Counted from the first letter of the stretch, positions 1 through 13,909 are shown. The stretch is 64,000 bases of DNA from Conus ventricosus (GCA_018398815.1 CM031615.1:56995052-57059051), one strand, 5' to 3'. Made by a program: numbers and translations. The notes: generated by a model from the sequence alone, not told the origin.

Positions 1-1123
1 TCTCTGCAGCCGAGCAATCTGTTCTGTGGGAAGCCCAGCATAAACAGGTTGCAGTAGTCCAATCTTGACATCACCATGGCACAGACTAGCCTGACAGCTA
101 CTTCCCTGGATATAAAGCGTCGGATGGAAGCAATACGTCTCAGCTCTAAAAAGGATGAGCGACAGACTACAGATATTTGATTCTGCATGGTCAGACACTG
201 ATCAATGGTAACACCAAGGTATTTGACAGACTTATTGAAAGGTAATTCAGTACCATCAACAACCATTGACTCTGACTCAATGAGTTTGAGGCAGGAGGAG
301 GTTCCAACGGGCATGACTTCAGTCTTTTCACAATTTAATTTAAGCTTATTACTTGTCATCCACTCCTGCACACTGCTGATACACCGAGACACCCCAGATT
401 GAACAGAAACAAACTCATCAGGTATGCCACTCTTAGAAAGTTCAGTGTCATCAGCATACTTGTGAAAATCACAATCATGGTCCGAGATAACATCCGACAA
501 GGGCTGTGAGTACAATGTAAACAACACTGGGCCCAATACTGACCCCTGTGGTACTCCATACAAAAGAGGTGACAAAGTAGACCTTACACCACCCACAACC
601 ACCGCCTGCGACCTATCTCTGATGTATGATTCGAACCACTGAAGAACTATCCCATCAACACCAAAAGTGACCCTAAGCCTTTCAAGTAAAGTAGTGTGAT
701 CTAGCGTATCAAAGGCAGCACTCAGATCAAGTAAGGCTACGAGAGAAACAAGTTTACTGTCGGATTTGCACAGCAAACAGTCCAGTACGCTCAATACAGC
801 AGTCTCAGTGCTATGATTCTTCCTATAAGCAGACTGACAGGCTTCAAGAAGACCATGGTCTGAAAGATGAGTCTGAAGCTGCTTCAGCACAACTCTTTCC
901 AGGATTTTTGAGAGGAATGGGAGGTTGGACACCGTCTATAGTTCTTTAACTTATTAAGGTCCAGTCCTGGCTTTTTCAAGAGAGGGGTAACCATTGCCTG
1001 CTTAAACTGAGGAGGCATTATGCCTGACGAGAGATCAATGCATACTATACTCAGACATTTGGATGAAAAAGGGATAGAAACAGAACTTGTTTTTTCGAGA
1101 CCACAGGAAAAGGGAAAGGGCAC
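1..1123 (-). pseudogene. Non-LTR retrotransposon reverse transcriptase relic (Jockey/CR1-type)
   Basis: The minus strand encodes the core of a LINE-type reverse transcriptase: a KNYR segment near 960, LLDLSAAFDTLDH near 700-740, YGVPQGSVLGPVLF near 515-560 and the catalytic box KYADDTEL near 445-465, in the right order and spacing. The reading frame is broken near 925, between the NYR segment and the following LPFLSKILE-like stretch. There is no endonuclease upstream, so the copy is 5'-truncated, and it runs off the left edge. It lies just downstream of the last visible exon of gene A, in the same orientation, probably inside an intron. Clade assignment is from motif style only. Confidence 0.85.
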
Positions 1124-1437
1124 TAACGGAAGGGGTAGAATTTTATGTCTGTGTACTTCAAAAAGCTAAAACTCCAGCGTTTTGCTCCCCTTTGTTGTAT
1201 GTATGCCTGTCACCGCAAGAATACTGTCAACCAGTCACTTACCTTGCCATCATTTTCCGATATGCTATGAGCACAATTATTCATGATTGACAGCACAACA
1301 GCAGCAAACTTCAGCATCATTTGAATTATCGTTATTACATTACCTATCCACCGTATACATGTACAAGACCTTTATCATTCAGTAATGCACAGGGCACTAG
1401 GATCAAAACTACAGCATCCTGTCAAGGACCCAGTTAC
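1124..1437. other. Intron sequence of gene A, no recognised feature
   Basis: This stretch follows the exon 11 donor of gene A. No coding similarity, RNA gene or clear repeat was seen. The next gene A exon expected from gene B (the G-SNTNP..NDGQG segment) is not present before the window edge. Confidence 0.6.
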
Positions 1438-1727
1438 CTGTCCACTGTATGTGCACAAGGTCTCCTTCCTGAATCTGCAAAGTTGTCGGAGCAAAATCGT
1501 ACTCCACAGCAGGGTACACCTGTACAATGTTCCCTCGCTTGCCGCGCACGTTCAGATTAAAGATGCGGAAACCCCGCAGTTCCGAGGGGCGCGGACGCAG
1601 CTTGAAGACGTGGCTCCTGTCCTGGAATATGCGGCCGTACTGCGCCGTGTTGATGGCCAGGCGGAGCGGGGAGGACTTTCCGCCGATGTCAACGTAAGGA
1701 TTTTGCTGAACTGGGGACTTGGTCATC
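1438..1727 (-). CDS. Gene A exon 11
   Basis: 290 nt; acceptor TTAACAG before 1727, donor CAG|GTAACT after 1438; enters in phase 2 and leaves in phase 1. It encodes [20 protein letters not shown], then [14 protein letters not shown] and [20 protein letters not shown], ending at VHIQWTG. This is the best conserved segment of the family. In gene B the same stretch is split by two introns (after FQDR and inside HIQ|W), while here it is uninterrupted. Gene A also lacks the VSLAEKYGF..YIF segment (about 20 residues) seen in gene B exon 9. Confidence 0.93.
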
Positions 1728-4700
1728 CTGTTAAGAAAATTACCACCATTACATACATAAGCATCAACTCCTTCTGCCCAGCATGTCCGACCCCTCGTCA
1801 GGTGCAACTGAACACCTATGTCTACCTAATCCAACCAGAGGTCAAGAGTAAAATCTCAGTTCAGATTAAGTTCATGCACTCCGATCCTTAGCCAATGCAT
1901 AAATAACAGAAAAGGAAAAGTAATTTTGAGCTATGTACTGCTTTCTGTGAATGAAAACAGAACGGTTTGTCGAGTTCTTTGCAAATTTTTCAGACAGCAT
2001 ATATGAGCATCTGCCAATACAACTGTTTCACTATTTGAAGAGCTTACTAGACTTGTTACACTGGAATCCTGATTGGTTGATAGAGAAGCAACACAACATT
2101 CGATGGGAAATAACCATTATTATAGTGACCACTGAGAAGCAACAAAAAGTATGATGAGAACCAGCCATTCTTATCATAGTGACCAATATACATACATAAA
2201 AATTAGTTCCTACATACTTACTACAGCATCCAATGAAAATGAGGAGTGGGGTGGAGGGTGGTGGGGGGAAGCAACAACAGAATAACATCTGAGATGGCAG
2301 TATGCGCTCAAACTGTCTTCTGCTTTTTAAAAAAACCCGCAAAGAATTCCATTATTTCGAAGACAATGAGAACAAACATAAAAAAGAAGTCCTTTCTGAA
2401 AGTATCTTTCAAAATCTGGATGACAGTTCACCAAAATTTTACAATCTGTTTCTTTTTAAAACTGCAGCAGTCATTCTTCTTCTTCTTCACTCTAGATGGG
2501 AACGCCAACTCCCCTGAAGAATGCTGCTGAGCAGTCATTCAGCATCACAAAGAAAGGAATGAAGAAAAGAAATGCACAACACACACAGGAGCTTTTCTAC
2601 TTACAGATCGTTGTTCTGGGTGTGGTCAGTATAGTATGGGTCATAGTCATCTGTTGAAATGTTGTACCTGAAAAATGATAAATATAAAAGTTAATAAGCT
2701 TGATTAGAGGTCCAATCATCTGAAAAAGACATGGAAAAATAAGCAATATGCAAACAGATTTGCATTTAAAAATATATATGTGTGCTTGAATCTGTTTCAT
2801 GAACATTTTCCAGATTCTGCCAGCACTAAATAAAACATTATGACTTCATTTACAATTAGTTTACCAGCAACCTAGGAATTAAAATGGTACCGACAGACTA
2901 CCCACCTCATCCTCAAAACACAACGCTTTGTGTTGCCAGAGGGGAAGTAAGGCAGCTTCCAGGTGTATGTCAGCGTTTTGCCATCAGCTCCATTGCCGAG
3001 ATGGTTTGATCTGGAACATCACCCAGTCCAAATGAGGACTAGCTTGTGCGGGGGTAAATGATAGAGAGAGGGAGAGAAAGAGAGAGAGGGACAGAGAGAA
3101 AGCAAGAGACAGAAGAGACAGACAGAGGGAGAGCGAGAGAGACATCAATTTCTAAAATACACTTTATACATTCATTTAAATTCAAACTATTCAGAAATCG
3201 AAGCAGAAGGGTAATACAAAATCTCCATTTGGAGTTACAGTGATCCACATTTAAAGATCTGTAGCAACAGGTTGACCAAATCAAAATATGGGTGGCAGTT
3301 TTTCTCTTCTCTCTTTTTTTGGTGTGTGTTTTAAGATAGCTCCTCCCATATTTCTAAAAGTGTGCTAACCTCAACCCCCCCCCCCCCTCCATTGATCATC
3401 CATGAGGCCAAACAAAATGAGGGAGGGGTAGAAGGGAGATGAACATTTTGGTCTGTTAAAAACCCATCTGGTTTTGAAAGTGTTTGCAACCTTGTGATCT
3501 ACATGCCTATCCACACAAAGAGAGTTAATTAAGACAAAAAGGGCCTGAACATAAATTGATCAAATAGATACAAAAATACCCACCCCCAACTCTCCCCTGA
3601 TGTTGCAGACCCTCCAGGTTCTACTGAATTCAAACCTAGACATTCTGAACTATAATCCCTTGTACAAATCATTCAACAAATACACATTGGGATCAGCTGT
3701 TAAAAATCTTCATGTGCATACATAACGTTCAGAACATTTTTTTTACTGCTACAGTACAGATTGACCGCAAAAGCCAGTTTATTGTAAGAACAGTTCATTC
3801 TATAGATGGCGAAAGTCAGTTTATTATGAGAACAGTCCATTCTATTGACAGCAAATGCCAGTTTCTTATGAGAACAGTCCATTTTGACGAATGCATTTAT
3901 AGAACGCCACATGCAGCAAAGCCAGTTTATTATGAGAACAGTCCATTCTAAGACTCAAAACCCTTATTGAGAACAGTCCGTCATGAGCAAACCAGTTTAT
4001 TATGAGAACAGTCCATTCTATTGACGGCAAAAGCCAGTTGATTATGAGAACAGTCCATTCTATTGATGGCAAAAGCCGTTTATTATGAGAACAGTCCATT
4101 CTATTGATGGCAAAAGCCAGTTTATCCCTGAGAACAGTCCATTCTATAAAGGCAAAAGCCAGTTTGTTATCAGAACAGTCCATTCTCCTGACCTTGACCA
4201 CGGAGCCTCAGAACAATGAGGTTCAGGCAGTTTGACCAGACACTCCTCTCGGCCGTAATTAGTGGCATCGTAAGGCACTCCCCAAACATACTGCAGATTG
4301 CCCCTGCTTGCTCCTTCACACCTTCCTTTGCTGGTGAACTCTGAAAACAGCAAGTCAAACAAACAAGTTAGTTTCAAAGTGACGTGACTGCAGGTGAAAA
4401 TCGAAACAAAAGGAATTTGAAATATCTCCGCCGCTGACACGGACAAACAAGTCACAGGACAAAACACGACGCGTTTCGACCTCTTAGGTCTTCTTCTGGC
4501 AAGAGAAACAACATTCAGAACAATAAAATCGAAGAACAAGCAATCACTTATCTTCTCAAATTGGACGCAAGATGGGCGTTGAATGAAAACGAGAGCCTCG
4601 TTAGTCTATGTTAACTGGCGGAGTTACTTAAAGTTCCTTTCGAAATTTATTTCAAACAAGGCCTGAAACTAGGAAGATTTACTGCACTCTTTGAGGAATG

Positions 4701-7700
4701 GTGAACTGCCACAACAGGGGCGATTATTTGTGATTTTCTGAAGCCAGTCCATTCACTTTCCTCCTTGTAACCCTTGTGCTTGGCTGAACCCTACTGCCAA
4801 ACACACTTATTTCCAAACATTTAATTTCACTGAAAGAGCGACAACATCGATCCTTTCTCTAAAACCTTTAAACAAAGTGTCACCAGATGACATGTTAAGT
4901 GCAAATTCCTTAGAATAAGACTATAAAATGGGAATTTTACAGCTAAAAGGAGCTTTGTAATATACTCACCTGTCCAAGGAAATGTCTTATCTCCACTAGG
5001 TTTGGAACAACGCCATACATCAGGATTCTCATTTAATAAAAATGGAGAGCAGGGAGCTAACTCTTCCCTTTAACCCTCAGGCCAACAGGAACAGTCCTCC
5101 TTAGTTCATACTCGATTCACTCTGAGACAGCTTGAAGTTTTCACCCCTTTTCAGCATGACCGTTTCTGAGAATCCATGAGGAAAACCCAACTCGAGAAGT
5201 CCAGTCAAGGGTGCGTTTCCTTGCCGAGGAAAAGGAGAAAACCAAATTGATGCTGTCAGGATGGAGTACGAACTCAGTAAGGGAGACTACTCTTGTTGGC
5301 CTGGGGCTGAACGGAAGAGTTAGCTCCCTAATCTCCATTGTTGAACTATCGGAATCCTGACGTATGGCGTTGTTCCATATGAGGCACTTGTTTGGAAACG
5401 CAAGTACAAAAAAAAAAAAAGAAATGCAGTCAAACTGAACGAAGTGTGAGGGCTCAATGCCATGCTTTGTAGTGCAAGATTTTCCAGCTGCAAAATCAAC
5501 AGAACTTTCACCGTTTCAGCAAAATACAAAGTGTCCCATTAAACATTTTTTAATTTCTCTTTTTTCTTCTTCTCAAAATTGTACCACTGTGCAAAATCAG
5601 CATCGTAAGCATTAATAATGGAAACTACAAACACATACTGTTAAAAAAAATGTAAAGAATAAAACAGCAAAAAAACAACAGAGAAGAAAACGCACCATAA
5701 TTCAGCAAATTACAAAATATAACTTCACAAAAGAATACGTACAGGAAGACAAGACAGGACAAAACAACACATCAGACAACAACACAAATATCACATTTTT
5801 CAAACGATACAACCCACGCCTTGCCACACCACAGAACCCAACGAAACGGAACACACAGGAGAGCACCACGACGTGAAATGTCCTGGCCTTACGGGCGCTT
5901 TCTCAGGTATTGTGCAGCAGCTTCCACTGCCCCCGTTGGTGCGGCAGTCGCCTCGTCCGCCATCGCGACCAGCCCTACTCTCAATGCACTCCCCGTACGG
6001 CTGGACATTGAAGCTCCTGGACTGGTAATGACTGCACACATGTAGTGTCAGTTCACGCAACCTCCCAGTGTTTATCCTCATAGAGAACAAACAAAAAATT
6101 GTAGTAATAGTAATTTGTAGCTAGGTGTAGGGTGTTACTATTGTATATGAGAAGGGTGAATGTAGTATACTTTGTAAAGCGCTTAGAGAAATTCATTTGA
6201 TTAAGCGCTATATAAGAAACCATATTATTATTATTAATTCTGTTGAGGGAAAGACAGGTGGAGTTGGAGACAGGATTTTTCCTGATTTCCCAGGTCAGTG
6301 AATACAGTGGGTGCCAAGTGGCCTAATGAGATCTTCACTGATCCAAGGTAATGCGGTTGTTGTCCATTCATGACAGCCCGCAGGAAGAGATGCTCTCTTC
6401 AGAGCTGAAATGTGTGCAGACTCCTGCTCCTAGTCCTTTCAACGAGACTTTAAAAAATGGTTGCATGCATGAAATTTTTGCATAAACACATGCATGTTAA
6501 TTCCTTCTTCTTCCTTTTGTTTGCCATCGTACATCTCTGAAAATGAACTTGGCTGTTTTCCGGGACTCCCCTCCAGCATCTCCACAGGTTCTGGCACATC
6601 GTTACCCTACCTGGCTTGTGCCATGTCTCAGGTACGTTGAATCCCGTTGTACCTTTCGTGGAAGAGTAGGCCATCATGTGCTGGTGAGGTGGGCGACACA
6701 ACAATAAAAACACAGGCATACCAGCTTCATCTCTAAACATCATCCCTGCAGACACAATGTAGTTACCTTCTTGGTGGAATTCATTAAAAGGGTTGCATAC
6801 ACAAAAATATCACCCATGGTCACGTACGCAAAAATACTGCCAGTGGTCACATACACAAAACTGTCACCATGACACTTTTGCAAAAAATATTGTCAATGGT
6901 CACATACCCAACAATCTCACGAATGGTCACATACCCAACAATCTCACCAGTGGTCACATACCCAGCAATCTCACCAATAGTCACATACCCAACAATCTCA
7001 TCAATGGTCACATACCCAACAATCTCCCAATGGTCACATACCCCCTAACAATCTTACCAATGGTCACATGCCCCCCAACAATCTCACCAATGGCCACATA
7101 CCCAACAATCTCACCAATGGTCACATACCAAACATTCTCACCAATGGTCACATACCCAACAATCTCATCAATGGTCACAAATCCAACAATCTCATCAATG
7201 GTCACATACTTAACAATCTCACCAATGGTCACATACCCCCAACAACCTCACCAATGGTCACACTCCCAACAATCTCACAAATGGTCACATACCCAACAAT
7301 CTCACCAATGGTCACATACCCCCCAACAATCTCACCAATGGTCACATACCCAACAATCTCACCAATGGTCACATACTCCCCAACAATCTCACCAATGGTC
7401 ACATACTCCCCAACAATCTCACCAATGGTCACATACCCAACAATCTCACCAATGGTCACATACCCAACAATCTCCCGATTGTGAACCTCTGAGTGCTAGC
7501 TGGGGGGACAAATGGAGAGGGAGAATATATACATGTGGAGGACCTGCTTGCACATGAACCCACTTTGTGCCTATGCACACAGCAGATCAGATACCCATGT
7601 TAAGGATCCGGAGACCCATGTCATTCTTCAGTGGGTCATGAACAAGACAACACCCAGCAAGCACCAGGTGAGCTGGTGGGCAGGTGGGAACCACCACGCC

Positions 7701-8718
7701 CACCCTGAAGTCAAGACACGATGTCCATCAACCAGACGACACTAGAGGTGACCTCAGGGCAGCAAGCAAGTCCAAAACGGAACTATGGACAGGATGCCAA
7801 CACTAAAAATCCACAGCAAGTCCATCACCTCACTGTCCACTGCAGTTGTGTGTTGGTCACCAAGACCTCAGACATGTGTCTGCTGTAGCTTTCCTGATCT
7901 CCCCGTTTTCCATGCTAGCTCCTCTCTGCTTCCTAATTCCCAAATTCAAACGATCACCTGTTGGTTGCTGTTCTTTATCTGTCTCCGGCCTACATACACA
8001 GAACAAGCCTCCTTTTCCTCTTAAAGCTAGTCTAAAAACTCTTCTTCTTAAGCTAATGTCTTCTACCTCCATCTGGTCAATCATTCTTTCCTCTGGTTTA
8101 TGAGTGAGCCTGCAACCGTTCTTTTTAAGATATGGTATTCAACTGTGCAAATAGCCTGTGTTAATTAAGTGCTTTGCATTGTTTTCTGTGCAAGGCAAAT
8201 TGCTACACAAACACTGTGATTATCACTCTCAGAGGAACTAATCATACTATGCACATTACCCTACAACTAACCTGCACATGGATGCATTTTCTGCCAAAAC
8301 AGCAATGTCTTTCCACATGGTTGGATGCCAGTATGGATAATGGTCTCGCTCTTCAGGACATTCGTACCCATACCGGTTTCCGTTAGGGTTCTGACGGGTG
8401 TAGATGGCGCTGCTGTAGCCAAACCCATTGTCGGCTTTCAAATTCTGGTCGGCAGTAAAGAGACCTGAGATTGTAGAAAAAAGGACAGACATTTTCATGG
8501 TAAGTGTACCTTCAATTCAAAATATCAGAACTTGATCACATCCTCTTACCATACGTAACACTGCACAGGTCCAGTTTCACAAAGTGCATAAATATGCAAA
8601 AACAGAAAATCACTTTTCATTAAAAAAAAAAGCCTACCTAAAGACAATAGTTAGATAGAGAGGAGAGAGACAGAGACAGACACACTGACAGACAGACAGA
8701 TAAGAAGTAAAGAAGTGA

Positions 8719-8800
<82 letters not shown>

Positions 8801-9019
8801 AACACTTTTTTTTTTAATTGTCCAACAGCTGTACAGCCCTTTTAGACAAAGGGGGACAATCATATATGACTAGACTGTTATATCATAAATGATCTAAAAT
8901 CACCTTTATGAAAGAATATACTTCCACACACAAGCATGAAAGGGAATATGCGCACACATGCACATGCAGATGCATACACATGTGCGCGTTTGCGCACGCG
9001 CACTCACATACACACACGC

Positions 9020-9052
<33 letters not shown>

Positions 9053-9645
9053 AATGGAGAGAGAGATGCAGGAGTGCATGTGCGTATACAGATAGTGGAT
9101 CATCTTGGAATTTGCCGACTTTGTTCAATTAACACTTTCCCAATCTTCATTGCTTCTGCTAAGAGGGATTTTGTTACATTTCATTATAATTTGAAATTGC
9201 CAGGGATTTTGTTACATTTTCATTATAATTTGAAAGAATATATGTTACCAATCTCTGATCAGGATTTCACAGCCCTTGTGTTTTTCATTATATGCAGACC
9301 AATTGAAAAGTAAATGAACTTCATCTTCTGTTTCATTTCCACACGATGGGCAAATGTTGTTTACATCTTCTTCACTTTGAAACCATTGTTTGAAATTTTT
9401 CAGGCCGCTAACTCTTAGTCTAAATCTGATAAGACTACCCCTGTGCCCTTAATCCAGTACAAAATGATAGATATTTTTCTGCTTGAAAATTTTTTTGAAA
9501 GAATAAAACCACCTATATTTATCATTAATTGAATTCACTAATAAAACCATACTCACAACCAGCACCTTGGCTTAGCCACACAATACCAAATCCATTCTTG
9601 CATTAAATTCTCTTAACATTTGATGCCCAGTTTAAGGACAGAGAG

Positions 9646-9687
<42 letters not shown>

Positions 9688-11989
9688 AGACAGAGACAGG
9701 CAGACAGAGACACAGAGAGGTGAGAGCTTATGTGTGAGTGCATGCGGACAATAACGAATGAAAAAAAGGGGACGAGAACCACACAAACATGAGCAGGCAT
9801 AATCCGAGGCCTCGCTCTGGACACAACCCACAGCGATACACAGTGCCACGCCACACGGTCACCTCTGTTCCTCTCCCGCATGTAACACTTGTTGTACCAG
9901 TCCCAGGACTCATGAAGCCCCGGTCCTTATCAATGTCCCCTGCTTTCTTGCTGCCTGCGTCCGTCATGCCGACTGGCTTTGAGTACTTCGCAGTAGTCGT
10001 CACCTTCCCGTTGCGGAAAGTGTCGTCCCCTCCTGTAAAACGCCACAGAAACTAATCAGTTATCGAATGCCCATCTTGTGCCGAATATGAGAAGATCAGA
10101 GATTGCGCGTTCGTCGTTTTCATCGTCCTGAATGTTGTTAATCTTGCCTGAAGAAGACCTAAAAGGTCGAAATGTGCCGTGGTTTGTCTTGTAATTTGTT
10201 TGTCCCTGTTGTTTGGCTTTTTGGCGGACTCATTACGAATTATTTTTAAAATTTTGTTACAATTTCCGCCTGCAGTCACCTCACTTTGAAACTAATCAGC
10301 TACTGCCAAGTTCTGCATGTATGAACCTTACAAAAATGGCAAAACATCTTTAGCTCTAGTGACATCCTGAGGCTAGTGACATACGGGACTATGCTTCAAC
10401 AGGCCAAAAAAGTTATCACCCCTCCACTCAGCCACAGTACTTTTAATAGGTATGAACATCAAAGCAAGCGCCTGTCCTCACATGTGATGTGCAAGCAAGT
10501 ATGTGCACACATGTATATTTCTTTGTAATGGTTTTGTTCTTTACTCATGCTTTATTCATCAACATGCCCTTCTCTCCCATCCTCCTTTTAGTCCTATGCC
10601 TGTATTCAAGCATTCATCTCATGTACTAAATCTAGATTTCTTCAAACAGTGTTACATTCAACACCACAGGTTAAGTAGGTAAATGTTATCCGGGAAATCC
10701 ACTTTTTTGAATCTGTCTTAGATATATGTCAGACTCTTTCTATATGTCAACAATCGTCAATACCCCCATCTACGATCAAAATACATAAGTCAAGTACACC
10801 TCACAAAATCTCTTTTCAGCACAGGATTTTTTCTTTTTCTGTGTACTTTGACAGACATTGTTAACTGGCAACTATTGATGCTTTTTTGTCTTCTTGATTT
10901 TAGAACAAGTACCTAAGATTTTCTGTTTGGCTTCTGATTTTTCTTTCTCAGTGTTGTGCTACTTTTTGAAGACGTTTTTCTGCACAAGTGAAGACACTAC
11001 CGCCACCAGCATTACATGATAGCTATTCCTGTGTGTCCAGTAGTAGGCTCTAACGCCCCAGGTGAACCAGTACAGCATGAGACAAAATCATAGGTTTCTT
11101 GGTAGGCAAAATTGTAACTTTTTTTAATAACTTGCCTGTACTACCATATTCTGGGAGTTTGAAACACAGAAACCGCAGACGAATTGTAAAACTGTGCAGG
11201 TTTGCATACTACTTTGGATCTTTGTAGTAAGACCCCTCAAAATTCTGACTTGTGATGGATGTATTCAGAGTCTACAACACTTTTTAAAAAAAAAATTTTT
11301 GTTTCTGGCAGCGATCACCTTAACGACCCACTTCTTTACTTACTTCAATGTGGCTAATAGAATCACTTTTTTCCCCCTGCAGAATAAGAAAATGAGATCT
11401 TATCCCAAGACTACCCAGAAAAAAAATCTCTCTTACTGCCTGCACCAAGGCATTTGACTTTTGTAAGCATAATCTGAATGGGGATCATTCCCTCATGCAT
11501 TGACTTGACTGTCACCTGATCATCAGTTCTGAGCATTTTCAGGTTTCATGAAGTGGCAGTCACAGGTTAGTCTAGTTCCCTACAAAGATCACTCGCCGCA
11601 AAGACAGAATTTTCATGACATTTTCAAAGGCCACTCTAGAGAGGTTCCGCACATAATTCCTTCCGTCTCCCCTTCAGCCCCATAATAAACTTTTCAAAAA
11701 TCTTATCAACCAATGAAACGTAGCATCAAAGTCCATACCTCTGGCATCTCTGACGTCATCCTGGCAGGCGTACTGAAGCACCAGAATACAGTTCTGTTTC
11801 TGAGGGTTGGAGTTTTCATTTCCTCCACAGCCATGCTGATTGGTCCATTCAACGGTCAGCAAGCTCTCCCTGACGAGTCACTTTGGAAGTATTGCTGGGA
11901 GTTAAAAAAAAAAAAAAAATCACAGGTATCTGACAATTCAGTTCATTTCGTTTCTAGCCTAGCTGATCAGGTGGGGCCATATCAGGGCT

Positions 11990-12053
<64 letters not shown>

Positions 12054-12379
12054 GGGAGAGAGAGAAGAGAGAGAGAAGAGAGAGAGAGAGGGAGAGACAG
12101 AGACAGAGAGAGAGACCGTCAGATATATGACCCATACGTCATTCTTTTTTAGAAGAGAGATCACTTTAAATCACATTTCCATAACCTTTTGTGAAGAAAG
12201 TGGGGTGGAGGGCATATCATATCCACATTAAAGAGTTGAGTGGGTGAGACAACTAAAAATAAATAGACAAATAAATAAATAAATAGAGAAATAAATTAAT
12301 CAATAAATAAAAGAGAGAGAGAGAGTGGAGGATGAAAGAAAGAATAAGAGAGAGAGAAAGAAAGTAAGAAAAAAGAGAG

Positions 12380-12410
<31 letters not shown>

Positions 12411-12464
12411 TGTGTGTGTGTGTGTGTGTGTGTGACGGTAGGGAGTGTGTGGTGGAGAGAGGAG

Positions 12465-12512
<48 letters not shown>

Positions 12513-13058
12513 GAGAACGACAGACAGAGACAGAGAGAAAGAGGGATAGGAACATCAACCAAACTGTGTCCAAATCAAATGTAAATATGAAATGAGGCAG
12601 GGAATAGTAAAAAATAAACAACAAATGGGTAGTGTAACTCTTGCTCCCACAAGAAAAATACAGGGGGGTGTATTTGTTTTCTTGTGAAGCAAGAGTTACT
12701 CTACTTGTGTTTTTTTTTTTTTTTTTTTTTAATGTCCAAATCAGGAAGTCCCACTGACATTTCAATTATTCATTCATGTTTGTCAAAGTGTTACGCATGC
12801 ATTTCAGCAACAACACTGTGCAATCATCCCTTTCACTTGATAACTTGGGTTTTCCCTTCTCGCCTTTCGATCTTGATATAGTGAACACTTACTTCCTTCA
12901 TTCTAACCCTTCTGTGTTCAGGTGTGAGGATGAGTGTGTGTGTGTGTGTGTGTGTGCAGATGTGTGCATGCAAGTGTGTTTGTATAGGTGTTAGCATGTG
13001 TGTGTGTGCCTGCATGTATGAGTGTGCATGCATATAATGTAAGTATGCATTTGTGTAT

Positions 13059-13101
<43 letters not shown>

Positions 13102-13171
13102 ATGCGTGCGCGTGCATGTGTGCGTGCATATGTGCATGAGTGAGTGTGAGTGTGTATGCATGCGAGCGTGC

Positions 13172-13262
<91 letters not shown>

Positions 13263-13840
13263 CTGGGTGTTTGTGGGGGAAGTGAGGGTATCTGTGTGGG
13301 AGTGTTCTTCTTTCCTCATCCTTGTGAAGACTTTTTTTCCATAAACATATGAGTCTTCGGAAGGTCTCATGTCCTGAGCAGATTTTGAAATAAAAACAAA
13401 GTACTGGCAAATGGGTGTACCCTTTCCAGTCCCAAAAGGCTATACTTTGCGAATGCAGGATCTTTTTTTTAATGAAAAGAAGTAAATTTCAATACTTTTA
13501 CAACTTTCTTCTGAATTCGTAGAATTAGTTCTTTATATACAATTTCTTTTTAATTCCAGTTCTTAGAATGGATACAAAATGAGACACAAAATGAGACAGT
13601 ATCCTTACAAAATTTGCCATACAGGTATGCTTAATCCATATTGCTTATAGCCCAGTCAACTGCAAATGGTAATATAGGGCTGTCACCCTGTTGAAGTCAG
13701 CTCTCTCTGAACTTAGAAAAAAAAGAGAAGAAAAAAACAGTTCCCCCCAAAAAAAAACAACACACAAAAAAAAACAACACTACTGTATACACACACACAC
13801 ACACACACAACACACACACACACGAACATATGTATTTGTG

Positions 13841-13874
<34 letters not shown>

Positions 13875-13909
13875 AAAACACACATACATGCATGTGCCCA
13901 CATGTACGT

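Noticed and set aside
1087..1560. Plus-strand frames overlapping the RT relic and gene A exon 11
   Set aside because: Antisense to recognised minus-strand coding sequence.
3866..4201. Minus-strand open frame of repeated E-W-T-V-L units
   Set aside because: Produced by the 42-bp minisatellite; only the 4193 end coincides with a real exon.
4970..5095. Longer version of gene A exon 7 extending to an upstream AG at about 5071
   Set aside because: It would stay open ([21 protein letters not shown]) but enters in the wrong phase relative to exon 6; the acceptor at 5028 keeps phase 0.
5141..5338. 65-codon minus-strand frame starting [10 protein letters not shown]
   Set aside because: Lies wholly within the loop and right arm of the inverted repeat; no family resemblance.
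6890..7480. CRISPR-like direct repeats
   Set aside because: Units are contiguous without unique spacers and lie in an animal intron; this is a minisatellite.
6793..7557. 254-codon open frame of N-G-H-I-P-N-N-L-T repeats, and its antisense counterparts
   Set aside because: Direct consequence of the 27-bp minisatellite; no conserved protein and frames open on both strands.
12253..13410. Numerous V-C-V-C, T-H-T-H and S-L-S-L open frames
   Set aside because: Translations of (GT)n, (CA)n and (GA)n microsatellites. The same applies at 8.7, 13.8, 18, 22.5, 24.2, 34.5, 36.5, 39.1, 59.3 and 63.4 kb.
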